Part shown: positions 23,211-34,309 of the stretch, in pieces
Numbering within the stretch: position 1 is the first letter of the stretch
How the letters are laid out: every line of letters starts with the position of its first letter
Program-made: the position numbers and the translations under genes
The notes under the pieces: model-generated
Databases searched by the model: none
Told to the model about the DNA's origin: nothing
The model's input: the letters and a program-made list of their open reading frames with translations, nothing else
Assembly (NCBI GenBank): GCA_900618425.1
Contig: UZAN01040256.1
Location: forward strand, 20,761 to 84,760
DNA: 64,000 nucleotides
Reading direction: 5' to 3'
From: Echinostoma caproni
Taxonomy: Eukaryota > Platyhelminthes > Trematoda > Plagiorchiida > Echinostomatidae

Positions 23211-23236
23211 CAAACGTTTCATCACCAGCTGTCGAG
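23211..23236 (-). other. Hammerhead-box-like sequence without helix II
   Basis: On the minus strand AGCTGGTGATGAAACGTTTG combines a near-CTGATGA box and a GAAACGT box with almost no spacer. This resembles repeat-associated sequences near Penelope-type elements but cannot fold as a hammerhead. It sits immediately beyond the 3' tail of the CR1 copy at 23261. Confidence 0.2.
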
Positions 23237-23260
23237 GTGACATCATCATCATTGTTTGTG

Positions 23261-25810
23261 AAGTCAAGTCAAGTCAAGCTTTATTCACCCAACAGGATGA
23301 ATTTGCAGCACTTTGGACAACTAACAGTGAGGAAAACATTAAGCACTGGAATAAAAAGAAGAAATATACATTTACTAAATGCAAAAGATACGAATTAGAT
23401 TAAATCCTTATTTGATAGACGGCTGTTTCATTCAGTAATAATATTTTCTCGGTTGATTGAGATACGAGCAAAGTAAGGGATCATGCTGTTTTTGTATGTG
23501 ATGGTGCATGCACAAAGAATCGTAATTGGGAACGGGTAATTGGATGGGATATTGATTTATTTAAATGAAAGTGTAGGCAGTGTTCTTCATTGGACAGGAT
23601 ATGGCTGATAAATCGACCACATGAATCAAAATGCTTGCTCACAATAAAGTCAACCAAAACCGTCTTTGAAATACCGCTGCAGTGAGAAAGACTTTAAATA
23701 GATGTGGAAAAGAGAATAAAGTCCTCCTGTTTCAGAACAGTAGAATATAGAGGGAACAATACAACCAATGCGGAAGAATGCATGCAGCCAAAAATTTAGG
23801 AATTGCATTTAGGGGAACGCCGAGCTTTTTAAGGCAACAGCGTAGAAGAATAGCCTACGAGCCCTAATATGAATGTTTTCAACATGTTTAGACCAAGAAA
23901 GATTGTGTGACAAAATAACTTCAAGATATTTCACAGTTAGCTTTGGGGATAATATTACCATTAACAGGAAGTTAAGGCTGATTACTCAAAAGGGTTTGAC
24001 AAGGCATACCTGTTTCAAGGCGAAATGAAACATCCAGACATTTATCTACATACAGATTGCGGAGTTGACCGACTAAAACGTTTACTTAGACAATCCTGAG
24101 GTTGACAGAAACAATCGGGAACAGCCGAGGGACAACCGATCACTACGTCATCAGCATACTTGCAGGCGATAAAGTTGGGAGGGATGGGAAGATCATTAGT
24201 ATACAATGAAAAAAGAAATGGAGACAAAATTTCACCCTGAAAAGCTCCAGAGTTAACGTCTAGCAGGGGGGAAGATTTATCGTTACAAAATTGTATTGCG
24301 TCCTATGAATAAAGTAATTATTTAGTAAATTGAGCAAATTCGATGCCAGAGCACAATACGGGAGACGTTGAATCACAATGCCGCGGTCAAGTGATCCGAA
24401 AGCATTATCATATTCACGAAAAGTAAAACGGACGATGCCAACCCCTTTATTCAATAAGGATGAAACGCAGTGAACAATGTGAGCAATAGCATCAAGATTG
24501 GAAAGCGAATGTTTGTAAGCAAACTGAATAGGGTCACGGGTGACAGATAAAAGAGTCAGCTGGTTAAATAGGACTTTTGTGAAAACTTTCAATAATGCTG
24601 ATGTGCAGGCAAGATCCTCTCCGGGGAACTGCTGTTATCCGAGCAGCTCTCCAACAATCAGGGATACTTCCAGATGACATATACAAATTGAACAACTCAG
24701 AAACAGGTAAAGCAAGTTGTTCAGCACACTGTTTCAACAAGAAGGGGGGCAATGAATCAAGGCCATGTGCCTTGTTAGATTTAAGGGACTTCAGTACATG
24801 CAGGACTTCCACAGGGGTGATAGATTGGCTCTCCCCAGTAGATGCAAATAAAGATGGTGTTGAGTTCCGTACAATAGCTTTTACGAGTTGACGGTTTAAC
24901 TCATCAACATCCTGGAAAGAGCTATTGTTCCCGATACGAGTTTCAATACACATCTGACTTAAGTGCTGTATTTCCATTNTTTGATGAATAATGATAGATG
25001 TTTGACAGCACTGCGCCTTCCAGTCCTGTAAGTCTTTTCTTTACCACTTCGAAGCCTTTTTAGAAGAGGCGAAGAGAATCTGTCATTTCGAATATATAGG
25101 GAGTCAACTGGGTAACACAGATAATAGCAAAAATTAGGATAGCATGTAAGATCCTCACAACTGGAAGAGTTGTCAATATTGGAAAAGATAGTAAAATCGG
25201 TAGATGAAACCGTATTTTTAAGTTTGGATAAGTTGTCAGGAGTGCTATTTCTCCTTCNCTCCTTCTGGTTCTAGATGTGGAACGGTTCATTTCGTAGTGA
25301 AAGTATTTACCGTAAATCTTGGGATCCAAAAGTAGAGGAATGGTTGGAGTTACCTATGGAAGCCCGCTTCTGAATGAAAAAGATTTCGGGGTTATTTACA
25401 AAAATCTCGTCAAGTTGGGCACTAAGCAGAGTAAAATATTTACAAGATTGGTCAGGCCTAACGTTGTAGGAAAAGGAATATTAAAACGATTAAAATCACC
25501 AGCGGCAATGCATAAAGACTGGTCTAAACCTGTTGCAAGTTATGAGAATAAAGAGTTGACGAACAGACGAATATCAGAGGCAGGCCTGTCGGAGGCCACG
25601 CAAATGTTCATTAATGTAATGTGGTGAAAGTGACTGAGAAATCGGGGCTAACAATGAACAAAAATACAATCTATCTTGAGAGTGGAAAATTGAAAACATT
25701 ACGAGCATCTTTGCACTATTTATTTTTGGCCACCTCTGTGAGGGAGGTTTGCATTGTAATCGCCTTGAATCGTCAAATCCGTCAAGATGCACGACGTTGT
25801 CGTCACTGTT
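23261..25810 (-). mobile_element. CR1-like non-LTR retrotransposon, endonuclease to 3' tail
   Basis: Read on the minus strand from 25810 down: an N-terminal endonuclease part (VHLDGFDDSR near 25790, AAGDFNRFNIPF near 25480), an RT start with VLKSLKSNKAHGLDSLPPFL, IPDCWRAARITAVP, then QFAYKHSLSNLDAIAHIV, TFREYDNAFGSLD, MSPFLFSLYTNDLPIPP, CKYADDVVIG (catalytic YADD box), and a thumb with YLEVILSHNLSWSKHVE. It ends in AATAAAGC followed by repeats of TTGAC (plus-strand AAGTC, 23261-23279). Several frameshifts and stops make it inactive, and motif A again has Glu in place of Asp. About 2.5 kb is covered, so it is nearly full length for the second ORF. N at 24979 and 25258. Confidence 0.9.
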
Positions 25811-25829
25811 AGGATATAGCCAGATTGCC

Positions 25830-27260
25830 TAGAATAGTATTACCCCTACTATCTCGCATTCCTTCTGGTATATGATGCTCTTGACATCATTAAGTTTTCC
25901 CATGAACGAACGAATGGTGTATGGGATAATAGACGGAACGTTTAAATTATCAACAGAACGCCACCTAAGCGTCGCACGTCAGCCAGCAAGACGTTTTTAT
26001 GGTGTCCTTGAACATCCTTTTGTAGTCACTTGAAGCAATTTGTCAGAGAATGGTTAAAACTCGGAAACTAATGTTTCTGCGAGATAAACTGCAAGGATTT
26101 CAAAAATGTGGCGTTGTAGGACAAAATCTGTCCTTGAGAATTTAACGAGTTGATTCGAAAATGATGGTCACGCGTTCCTTTACTGTAACTTTACGAAAGG
26201 ATATCCACGATAACAAGGCACGGCAAAATTCAAAGGCTTCGCCGTGATCGGTCGGTGGCCACCTCATATCCGCTGAACTATTTTGTGCACTGTGTTATTT
26301 GAGTAGACAACCAGCTAATCCTAATTTAAATTATTTTTCTGGATCATTGAACGTTTTGAAAAGCACGAACCCCTAATTGGGGAGATTATCTACGGATGAT
26401 CACTCTTCAGTGGAGCACTTGTGATACATCGTTGAAAAAGATGATACTTTAGTATATAATAAATAAAAAGGGTTTCACCGTTCAACAGGATATGATTTAA
26501 ACCCTATGAAAACGCCTATAGCGTGGTATCGGCATGGTCGAAAGCAATCAAGTTTTTATTCCATGGTTCATAACAAAGCGACCTGGTTGTCGGTGTTTTC
26601 TTATCAGTTGACAGAAGCCACTCGAAGTCTGGGCCATCGTATGTAGAATGTCGAAAATGGTTCACAACCGATCTTTGATGGGCGAGAGGACCTCGATCAT
26701 GTGCCTCGGGAGACGCGAAATCACTGGATCCATTTGGCACAGATTGAAAACCGACAGTCTTGCTGAAATTGAACAGCACTTTACGCTCAAATGGTAAACA
26801 ATATTACCACGTGAATTTGTGGATACTATCAGTTTAATTTGTCCAGACAAACAGATAGTCGTGCCTTAGACGGCGAGTTGAAAATACACTTCTTTCTCGG
26901 GGTGCACCTCAGGCATCCGGTTTGTATATTGTAATCAACATTCCATTGATTAAATCACTGGACCGATTGAACAGGAGTTACGAGGGTCGAGTGGATTGCA
27001 TCACTTCAAAACCACGGAGACAAACAAATCTAAATATGTATGTTCATCTGATCCACCGAATCATAGAAACCAACATCATAATGTTTTATTTATCGATTTG
27101 ACTTCGTGTTAATCGAATTCTCCGTGCACTCCAGATCACGAAGAAACCCCGATGTTTCATAAAATCTGGTACAAGATACTTGATTCCAAGTCAGAGAGAA
27201 AACTTATGTTGACTGATGTGCAAAAATGGCAGTAGCCATGATGGTGATCGAATTGATGAA
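25830..27260. other. Unannotated stretch
   Basis: A minus-strand frame at 26779-26516 is coding-like (NGSSDFASPEAHDRGPLAH, STDKKTPTTRSLCYEPW) with a possible TTTCAG acceptor, but no family is recognised and it could be part of a repeat. Nothing else is seen. Confidence 0.3.
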
Positions 27261-27266
27261 TGAAAC

Positions 27267-27490
27267 TTAACTACGCTTCTCTCCGTGTGTGAGGTATTTC
27301 ATGCAATAGCGCTCAGTCCGTGTCCAGGACGATGTTGAACTCCGAAAGCATTTGTGTATTGAGAAGGGGATGATAGAATCTGTGAATAAATAAATCATTT
27401 CCTTCCGCCGACCATTGTCTGTATAGGCTGGTATCGATGGCACACCGTGTAAAACCGTCAATATCGTGAATGTCCGGACTTCATTTCAAA
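27267..27490 (-). mobile_element. Possible CR1-like endonuclease N-terminal scrap
   Basis: The minus strand begins ATTCACGATATTGACGGTTT, giving IHDIDGF. This closely matches the start of the endonuclease part of the 60.8-kb element (GIHNVDGF, similar at DNA level) and, less so, the 25.8-kb element (VHLDGF). Downstream residues are coding-like (DTSLYRQWSAEGNDLFIHRF) but I cannot align them to the other copies by eye. Confidence 0.3.
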
Positions 27491-27629
27491 AGAGACTACG
27501 ATCCATTTCATATCATACATCTTTTGGCCGAAACAAAAGCGATTGAGTTTTTACCACATCGTGACCAAATGATGTTAAAAGTGTATCAAAAATTCGATGC
27601 ACCATGTATTGTTTTATTGTAAATATTAT

Positions 27630-27906
27630 AGTGTTAATAACACAGCGATGTCGGTAGAAAATTATATTCGCCGACGTTTCGGTTACCGTGGGTAACCTTT
27701 CTCAAGGCTNAAGTGCCACTGTACAGCGTCCTTTAGGATATAATTTTTATTTTATCCTGAGACCAAGATCGCAAACAAGCCCGTAGTTCATTGCGAATGT
27801 TAGTGTTAATAACACAGCGATGTCGGTAGAAAATTATATTCGCCGACGTTTCGGTTACCGTGGGTAACCTTTCTCAAGGCTGTGTTATTAACACTGTAAC
27901 ATTCGC
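27630..27906 (-). ncRNA. Hammerhead-like ribozyme repeat pair
   Basis: An 80-bp block occurs twice in direct orientation (27630-27709, 27802-27881; period 172). Read on the minus strand, the right copy folds as a complete hammerhead-type junction. Stem I is AGTGTTAATAACACAGC (27895-27879) paired perfectly with 27818-27802, and pairing continues outward with a small bulge to 27906/27793. Then comes the core CTTGAGAAA (27878-27870). Helix II is GGTTACC-CAC-GGTAACC (27869-27853), followed by GAAAC (27852-27848). Stem III is GTCGG/CCGAC (27847-27843 with 27826-27822), followed by ATC at the expected cleavage position before stem I. The first core box differs from CTGATGA, so catalysis is doubtful. 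The left copy keeps helices II and III but has lost one stem I strand (N at 27710). Such motifs are known in Penelope-like elements and in schistosome satellite DNA. Confidence 0.6.
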
Positions 27907-27909
27907 GAT

Positions 27910-29240
27910 TGAGTTTTATTTCAGCTTACTTTAAGTTCACTTTGATGGATTTTGGTTTTATTGCATAAAATTCCAGTATCCCGTTTTTCACCATTTGGCA
28001 TCGTATTATAAGTGAAAAAAGGACTAAAAGATTAAAAATCGATAAATAACATCAAAGTGATCACAAAAATAACTTTTGTTGTGACACTGTAATACAAACG
28101 TATTTTGCTCTCTCGCAGCGCAGTGCGGTGAACAAATGTACATGAAAGGATTTCCCTGGATTCGTATTCTCACAGCTCTAGACGATATGAAGCACTGGGG
28201 GCGACAGATGACGGCAGGAGAACGACAGTAGGACGACGAGACGACCGGGATTCGGGGTGGTGATGAAACACTGACAGACAGGTTGCTAGGCGTTACAAAC
28301 TGTTGAACGGAATTATAAAGTGAATGAATTGATCATCAAAATCACTTATTGATATTCAGTAAAACACCAGTTCAGACAAATAAACAACGTGACTTGCTGC
28401 GAAAATAGTGAATATTCTTTGATACTAAAAGTAGACCACTTTGTTCCTGTAGAAGTGCACAAAAAAGGATTCTGTTCTAAAACCTTTCTTCCAGCGAAAA
28501 ATGCAATCACAAACCGACTGGATTTAACATGATTACTACATTATCATAAATAGATTAGCCTATCCGTAAAAAGCTGTGGAAAGCCGGGCCATTGAATCAG
28601 GATTTCAGTTTTTTTTTCTGTTTCACCTATCAGTGATTAAGGCGAGCTCGAAAGCAGGTGAATTCTATTTAGTTATGTGAAGAGGGTGTACACTGTTCAT
28701 CCAACCAAAAACAGATTCATATTTTTTAACTTTCATTAGGTGCCATCTACACTTTATATTTTATTTTATTTTCAGTGTTCTATTTCGTTAGTCATTATTT
28801 TTTCAAGTTACACGTTGGAGAATGTAAAAGCGGTCAGTTAAAGCAACTTCATACAATGAAATAGTGTTGAGACATGAAGCAGTTGTGCTGCTGGTTCAAG
28901 CATGTCACTTCCTGGTTAGCGAGTGCGCCAGCATTCAAAGCAGATAAACTGTCACCAGTTACATTTCACCAGTTCATAGTGCATGTACCAATACTCTGAT
29001 CGAAGTGCACCACACGCATCTAATGAACGGCAAATGGTGCTCACCGCAATCAATTCTTGCATCCAACTTTTAGAGTCCGTAGTAGTTTTCCCGCTTTTAT
29101 TTAAACGATAATTCTATTCACACAGTTAGTTATCTCTCATATACAATACGTCAAAGGATACGTTGGAAGAGCAAAACACACTTGTTTGGTCCCCACCGTT
29201 TTCTGACAATGTGAAAGTGGACTGAATTGAGACAACACCA
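27910..29240. other. Unannotated stretch
   Basis: The segment 28130-28300 is richer in GC than its surroundings and may belong to the repeat carrying the hammerhead-like units, but no coding or terminal motif is visible. No exon is recognised. Confidence 0.3.
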
Positions 29241-29249
29241 TTTAAATCA

Positions 29250-29323
29250 GTGTAGTAGGCGTCTTCGTGGTTGCAGCAAACGCAGCCGAGAGCTAAGACC
29301 TCTCGGAGCTTCATCAGTATCAT
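29250..29323 (-). other. Hammerhead-like motif with perfect helix II, degenerate second box
   Basis: Minus strand: ACTGATGAAG (canonical CTGATGA at 29317-29311), then the 7-bp hairpin CCGAGAG-gtcttag-CTCTCGG (29306-29286), then CTGCGTTTGC, where a GAAAC box would be expected. One conserved box and helix II are therefore kept and the other box is lost. It is probably a relic of a Penelope-type hammerhead. Confidence 0.35.
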
Positions 29324-29329
29324 AGGTAG

Positions 29330-32270
29330 TTTGCTTGCCTGAAACTTGGTGATCAGGATTTATCGTTTTCGCAAATGACAGCTTACGTCATTCCGTTTGG
29401 TGATTCTTGTTTGCCACATAGCCGCTTGTTTACAGGTTTTACTCAGTGACCCCCCCTTCCGAGAAAGCTAGCTGATGTGGATAACTTCAAGCAGATACAC
29501 TTGATTTGATAAAGTAAATAAGATTTCGTTTCAAGGTGGAGAAACCCGATTGCCCCAAGATTGTTTAGAAATACCCAGTTGGAAAAACGGCCCAGCAGAT
29601 ATCAGCTGATAAACTGTTTATCTCCGTATTGATATTCGGTCAAATACACTGACCAACTTTCGGTCGGGACGATATCTCCTAGAACGTTGTGATCCGTAAT
29701 CCAAATCAATCCCTTAGGTTTCGAAATAGATTGTTCAATTGCTTGAAGTTTTCTGGAAAGTTATCTGGAAATTAGCACTGAATCGAGCTAATCAAAAGTC
29801 GTCTTGAGAGTTTCAGTTTATGCTCCAGATACAATGGTGCATGACTTACATATTGAAACTGTTTCACTGTATGTCAGCTGGTCCTTATTGCATACAAATA
29901 AATAAAAGGGGCCGTCACTGATTAAAGGAATACTGAAACAATTATTGATACAGGGAGAGGGACAGGGATTACCAAGTTTGGGGGTAGGATTATAAAAGTT
30001 ATTTTTCTTGCAACTGACGGAATTTGCAGCGGTGGATATTAATCGTTTCACAAAATTTAGCATCAGTGTCCGGATTTGAGATCTCCAGTCACCTTCCATT
30101 CCAATGCAGTAACATGCTGAGTTTAGTCTAAACACTTTCGTCATTCGTTGCCACTCGAAATTCCGATACCTCCAAAGCTGGAATCGCGGTATGAACAAAT
30201 AATATATTACTTATTCTGGTGGTTAGAAAACAACCGGCTGTGTTCCCCAAAGCCAGGCTTCATCTATCATTCCCAAGTTAGAGTGTCATGTCTTTAACCC
30301 AAATGCAGAGCAGAACGACAGATGAGTTGTTAGCTTTTGCATCACATCTCAAACTGCGAACAAACTGAGTTGTTTTCTTTTGGCTGTTGACTTAGAACGC
30401 GAACGTAAAAGTCTGTCGTTGATGATGTGACTCCATCAGAAAACCCGCAAGACTATGATAAGGAAGCAGTTGATGCTCATCGGTTGAACCGATTCTGTGT
30501 CCAGAAAAATAAGCCTATTTTTGGTTTGGTGACCTATTTCCATTTTTAGATATCAGCTTCCTCTAAACATTTTGTTGATCTAAACTAAACTCCAGTTGCA
30601 ATGCATAAAAACTGTTTAAGATATTATGTGTAGTACTGCAGTACGGACGTTTATCGTCAACTCGATTATCGAGAAGGTTTATTCCCGAGTCAAAAAGGTT
30701 CGTTGATGATGCGGTAATCCAAATGAAATACGAGATTATTGTAATTTTAACTGGTTTATTTTTGTCGTCATAAGCGTTTCCTCAAAGAACTGCCTTGCGA
30801 GTAGAGACCGGGTTGCGTAGTTTTTGACGAATTTGTTTCTGTTGCTGCGTAATTTTCCGTGAAGTCATTAAGTACGGGCGAAAACAGAAAACCCTGGGTT
30901 TAAGTTATTTGAAGTATTAAATTGATTTTCTCAATTGATGGTTATCTTCTTGGTAACTAGTTTGATACTCCCGTTTATCTGTATTCGCTGTACAAGACTG
31001 CTTTTGTCAAACAAAATAACAACTAATTCAGATACGATATATTATAATCCCAAAGTTCAATCTTTTCCCATAACCCACATCTTTATTCCAGAATTCCGCT
31101 TAATTGATTTTCACAATATTTTTCCATTAAGTTCGGTTCTCGCTCAAACCGCATTTAACCCCCTACTGGCACCCACTCCAAAAGATTATCAGCACTCGTC
31201 TTTACTTTGAAAGGTCATAGTGAATTGGTGAACGTTCAATCATGTAAAAACCTGCTATACCAAGGAAGGGAGAGAAAAAAACAATGTATTTTATTCACTA
31301 AGTGTGGACATTGTTTCTGGGGCTTTGTCTTAGTTGTATTACTGCCATCAACAGAACTATCATCATTTTTATGTATTGCTTTCTTCCCAATGATAAACAT
31401 TAAGTTTTTCTGGACACGAGGAGAACTCAGTTATCATGCTGATCAGGTCACTACAATATAGAAATTTCTTTTTCATTGAGGAACACCTATTAATCTGCTA
31501 TATGAGATGACACATAACCAACTGTTCATGTTTCCTTTCTGTCCAAATGGAAGAAAGCATCCAATGGTACTGAAAAATGGTGCCTGTGTTGGTCAGTTCC
31601 AGCTACAGTGTGCCTTCAATCCACGTAGATACAGTTTGTAGTAATTGAATTTTGTTGCACAATGCTTCCAAATGGATGTAGGGTTTCCATTCAGTCAGGC
31701 TTTTCTGTGTTGGTCGTTTGTTTATGGTCTCAACATTTGAACTTCTCCATATAGTACTCAAAAGTACGCTAATAATAACAATAATTTAGTAATACACAAA
31801 CAAATATGAGAGAAGAACTGTAAAACTCATTACAAATAACAAAAACAAACGAACGTTGAGGTGTGGTATAATGGAGCAGGATACTTGCAGTTCGTTCACT
31901 TTCAGAAGCCGCTTTGATGAGTCATCAATTCGTTCACGTTATCCCCTCCCCAACCCCTGTGGGTAAGCGCGCATACATACTTTTGTTTTCACACATCGTA
32001 CTCATTCACAAATGAGGAGGGCATGATGTATTCGTGAGAATATGCCGACGGCCACATAAGCACATGCACATACACACCATTTCACGTTTCCCTTCAAATC
32101 AATTAGATCAAATCAAAAATCCAAAGGGTCTTATTCGATCGGAACGGTTTGGAATAGTTCACAAAACGCAACTGCAGGTCATAGTAGCTTGATCACATCG
32201 TTTCAATTTAAAAGCTTGTGAATCCCATTATGATTGTATGCGTTTGTCAAATGTATCATTAAATCTCTAC
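29330..32270. other. Unannotated stretch
   Basis: A 126-codon minus-strand frame (30198-29818) is the longest in the stretch, but its composition is not convincingly coding and it has no supporting signal. A plus-strand frame at 30935-31207 opens with a hydrophobic signal-like run but nothing else. No repeat family is recognised. Confidence 0.3.
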
Positions 32271-32276
32271 CGACAG

Positions 32277-32449
32277 GAAGCAATCGAACCACCATGTGTT
32301 ATGGACAGGCTTGCTGTATGCTCATTCGTTTGTTGGCTAAATTAGATACGGTGCAGCAGATCACAACGGATGTGAAGCCGATATTGACATTTAGTGGGTG
32401 CATTTCTATGCAACGTTTTGGGTGGTCTCCTAAGCAACCAGAACTTTGA
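32277..32449 (+). CDS. Putative exon, unknown family
   Basis: A TACCGACAG acceptor with a pyrimidine tract (ends 32276) opens a frame that starts SNRTTMCYGQACCMLIRLLA, continues KLDTVQQITTDVKPILTF and ends with TGA at 32447-32449. Residue composition is coding-like. It may be a 3' exon, or may end earlier at a possible donor within TTTAGTGG/gtgcat (about 32400). No AATAAA follows and no partner exon is identified. The call rests on splice site and composition only. Confidence 0.28.
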
Positions 32450-32672
32450 CATAAAATGAACATATTTTGCCGCAGATGGGAACATTTGTCACTATTCTTA
32501 CGTAGTACAGTTTGTCTAAATTATTTTGCCCAGACGCTTAGAACCTATCTCCGATGATACTCTAGGCCAGTTTGTGCGCTCGATTTCAGTAAAACACAGA
32601 GTTTATCCAAGTAAAGAACGTCCTGCGTGTTGCAAACTTATTTGATCGGTCAAAACTAACCCTGGGCATTTA

Positions 32673-33009
32673 TCACGCAAATCGTGATTGATTTCCGGGG
32701 ACTGGTATGATTATAATATTGAATTTTTTCGAATCCTTAGCTTCCAACGGGCCCTGGGAAATGTACAAAACAAACTTATGGAGACGGTATTTCAAACTCT
32801 GTTCATGACCATAATGGTCAGTGTGCCAATCGAACGATTTGTTTTGTGACACCAGAGGCGCCATAGACAGCAAAGAAGTTTCCAAGATATCTCTGCCGGG
32901 GCTCCTCGGTCGTTGTTCGTTTTCATACACAACACTGTTATCCAGTTCATGAATAGCCAAATGACGATGATAACAGGTATGTTCGACTGTGGACATACAC
33001 TGCTTGGAA
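32673..33009 (-). CDS. Putative terminal exon, unknown family
   Basis: The minus-strand frame is open for about 112 codons after a GCATTTCAG acceptor (exon start 33009). It contains SKQCMSTVEHTCYHRHLAI, HELDNSVVYENEQRPRSPGR, FDWHTDHYGHEQSLKYRL and ISQGPLEAKDSKK, and ends SRFA-stop at 32673. The His/Tyr/Trp-rich composition and length are unusual for chance. It lies head-to-head with the PLE at 33160. Family unknown; no AATAAA close by. Confidence 0.32.
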
Positions 33010-33159
33010 CTGAAATGCAAGGCTTTCCCTGTTGTAATCAATGATCGCAATTCACCTCACGTTCACTTGCTCTAATTTACCTTATGACTGCAGCCCACAA
33101 CTTCATTGTGATAACCATGTGCGTGTGTGTGGATGTGTGATTGTGTACAGTGTGTCTGA

Positions 33160-34300
33160 TGCGCTTCCAGTTTCGAGGTACCGCTTTTCGACAGATAGAC
33201 GGCGTGGCGATGGGTTACCCCCTTGGTCCTATCCTGGTTGACATTTTCACGGGTATAATTGAAGCACAGTTGGACAAGGCAATGAGGGGATTTTTTTCTA
33301 TAAAAGATACATGGATGATGTGTTCATCATCTTTAATCATCCTCACGATATGACTGTAGTGCTGGGTGAATTCAACGCAGTACACCCCAACTTGAAATTC
33401 ACCTGTGAAGTGGAGAAACCAAATTCGTCAGCTTTCCTTGATGTCCTAATAACCCGTAAAAGTGACGGTTCTATCCAACATTCTGTCTTTCACAAGAAGA
33501 CTTGGTCAGGGCAGTACCTTCACTTCAATAGTTTCTCATCAATGGTCCGAACGTCGTTCCATGGAGCTAGAAAAAAATACGTACAGAGGACACAGTACTA
33601 AGTGACCATGAGAACATCTATAGAGCATTACGGGTAAATAGTTATCCAGAATCGTTCGTTCGTTTTCATAATCAGACAAGGAACCGAACTGAAGCCACTA
33701 CCCATTGGGTGGCAAAAATGAATATCCACATCTGGTTGCCATACAAAGTGGAATCAATACTGCGACTTATCACACGGGGCATCAAAACGCTTTACAAAGA
33801 ACCTACTACGCTGCCAAATTAAGACTCAATCCGATCACACGGTGCCCCCCTCCCCGCGTTCAAATATGGTCGCTCAGCCGAGTCTTCCACTCATTGCATT
33901 TACGCCTTCTGTTGTAGCTGCAACAAAGCTAACATTGGTAGAACCGACCGATCACTGCGGACTAGAATGGCTGAACACATCCCCAAGTATGTCCGTGATG
34001 ACTCAGCCCACACAGATACTGACCGCATCATGCAGACCGGCTTCGGACCTCGAACGTCACCTGGTTGAAAGCGGCCAGAGGGTAGACCTTGAGAACGCTT
34101 TCTCGGTTTTGTTATGTTATTGAGACAAACACCGCCTAAGGATACTCAGGACATTATCGATCGCTCACAACGAACCCACACTGTGCGTCCAAAAGCGAAT
34201 GACCTTTACCCTTGGCCTTCCCTGGTTGTAGCCAATCGCGTGCATCACACACACTGTACACAATCACACACACAAACACACATGATTAATACCAACTAGA
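33160..34300 (+). mobile_element. Penelope-like element, RT C-terminal half plus nuclease
   Basis: The plus strand carries FRQIDGVAMGYPLGPILVDI (a Penelope RT hallmark), then after a frameshift YMDDVFIIF (catalytic DD), HPNLKFTCEVEKPNSSAFLD, and KKTWSGQYLHFNSF, all diagnostic of PLE reverse transcriptase. Further frameshifts lead to a GIY-YIG-type nuclease region from about 33895 (IYAFCCSCNKANIGRTDRSL, then MAEHIPKYV). The usual YIG is NIG here, so the nuclease active site is altered. The coding end contains PWPSLVV as in the other copies. The element is 5'-truncated at about 33160 and not active. A (CA)-rich tail follows at 34250-34285. Confidence 0.9.
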
Positions 34301-34309
34301 TTTCTTAAT

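Noticed and set aside
25319..25627. 102-codon plus-strand frame
   Set aside because: It is the antisense of the CR1 endonuclease region.
27630..27906. CRISPR-like or short MITE interpretation of the inverted repeats
   Set aside because: Only two units, eukaryotic context, and the internal helices and GAAAC box fit a hammerhead architecture better than a simple terminal-inverted-repeat element.
29818..30198. 126-codon minus-strand frame
   Set aside because: No recognisable domain and no splice, poly(A) or conservation hint.
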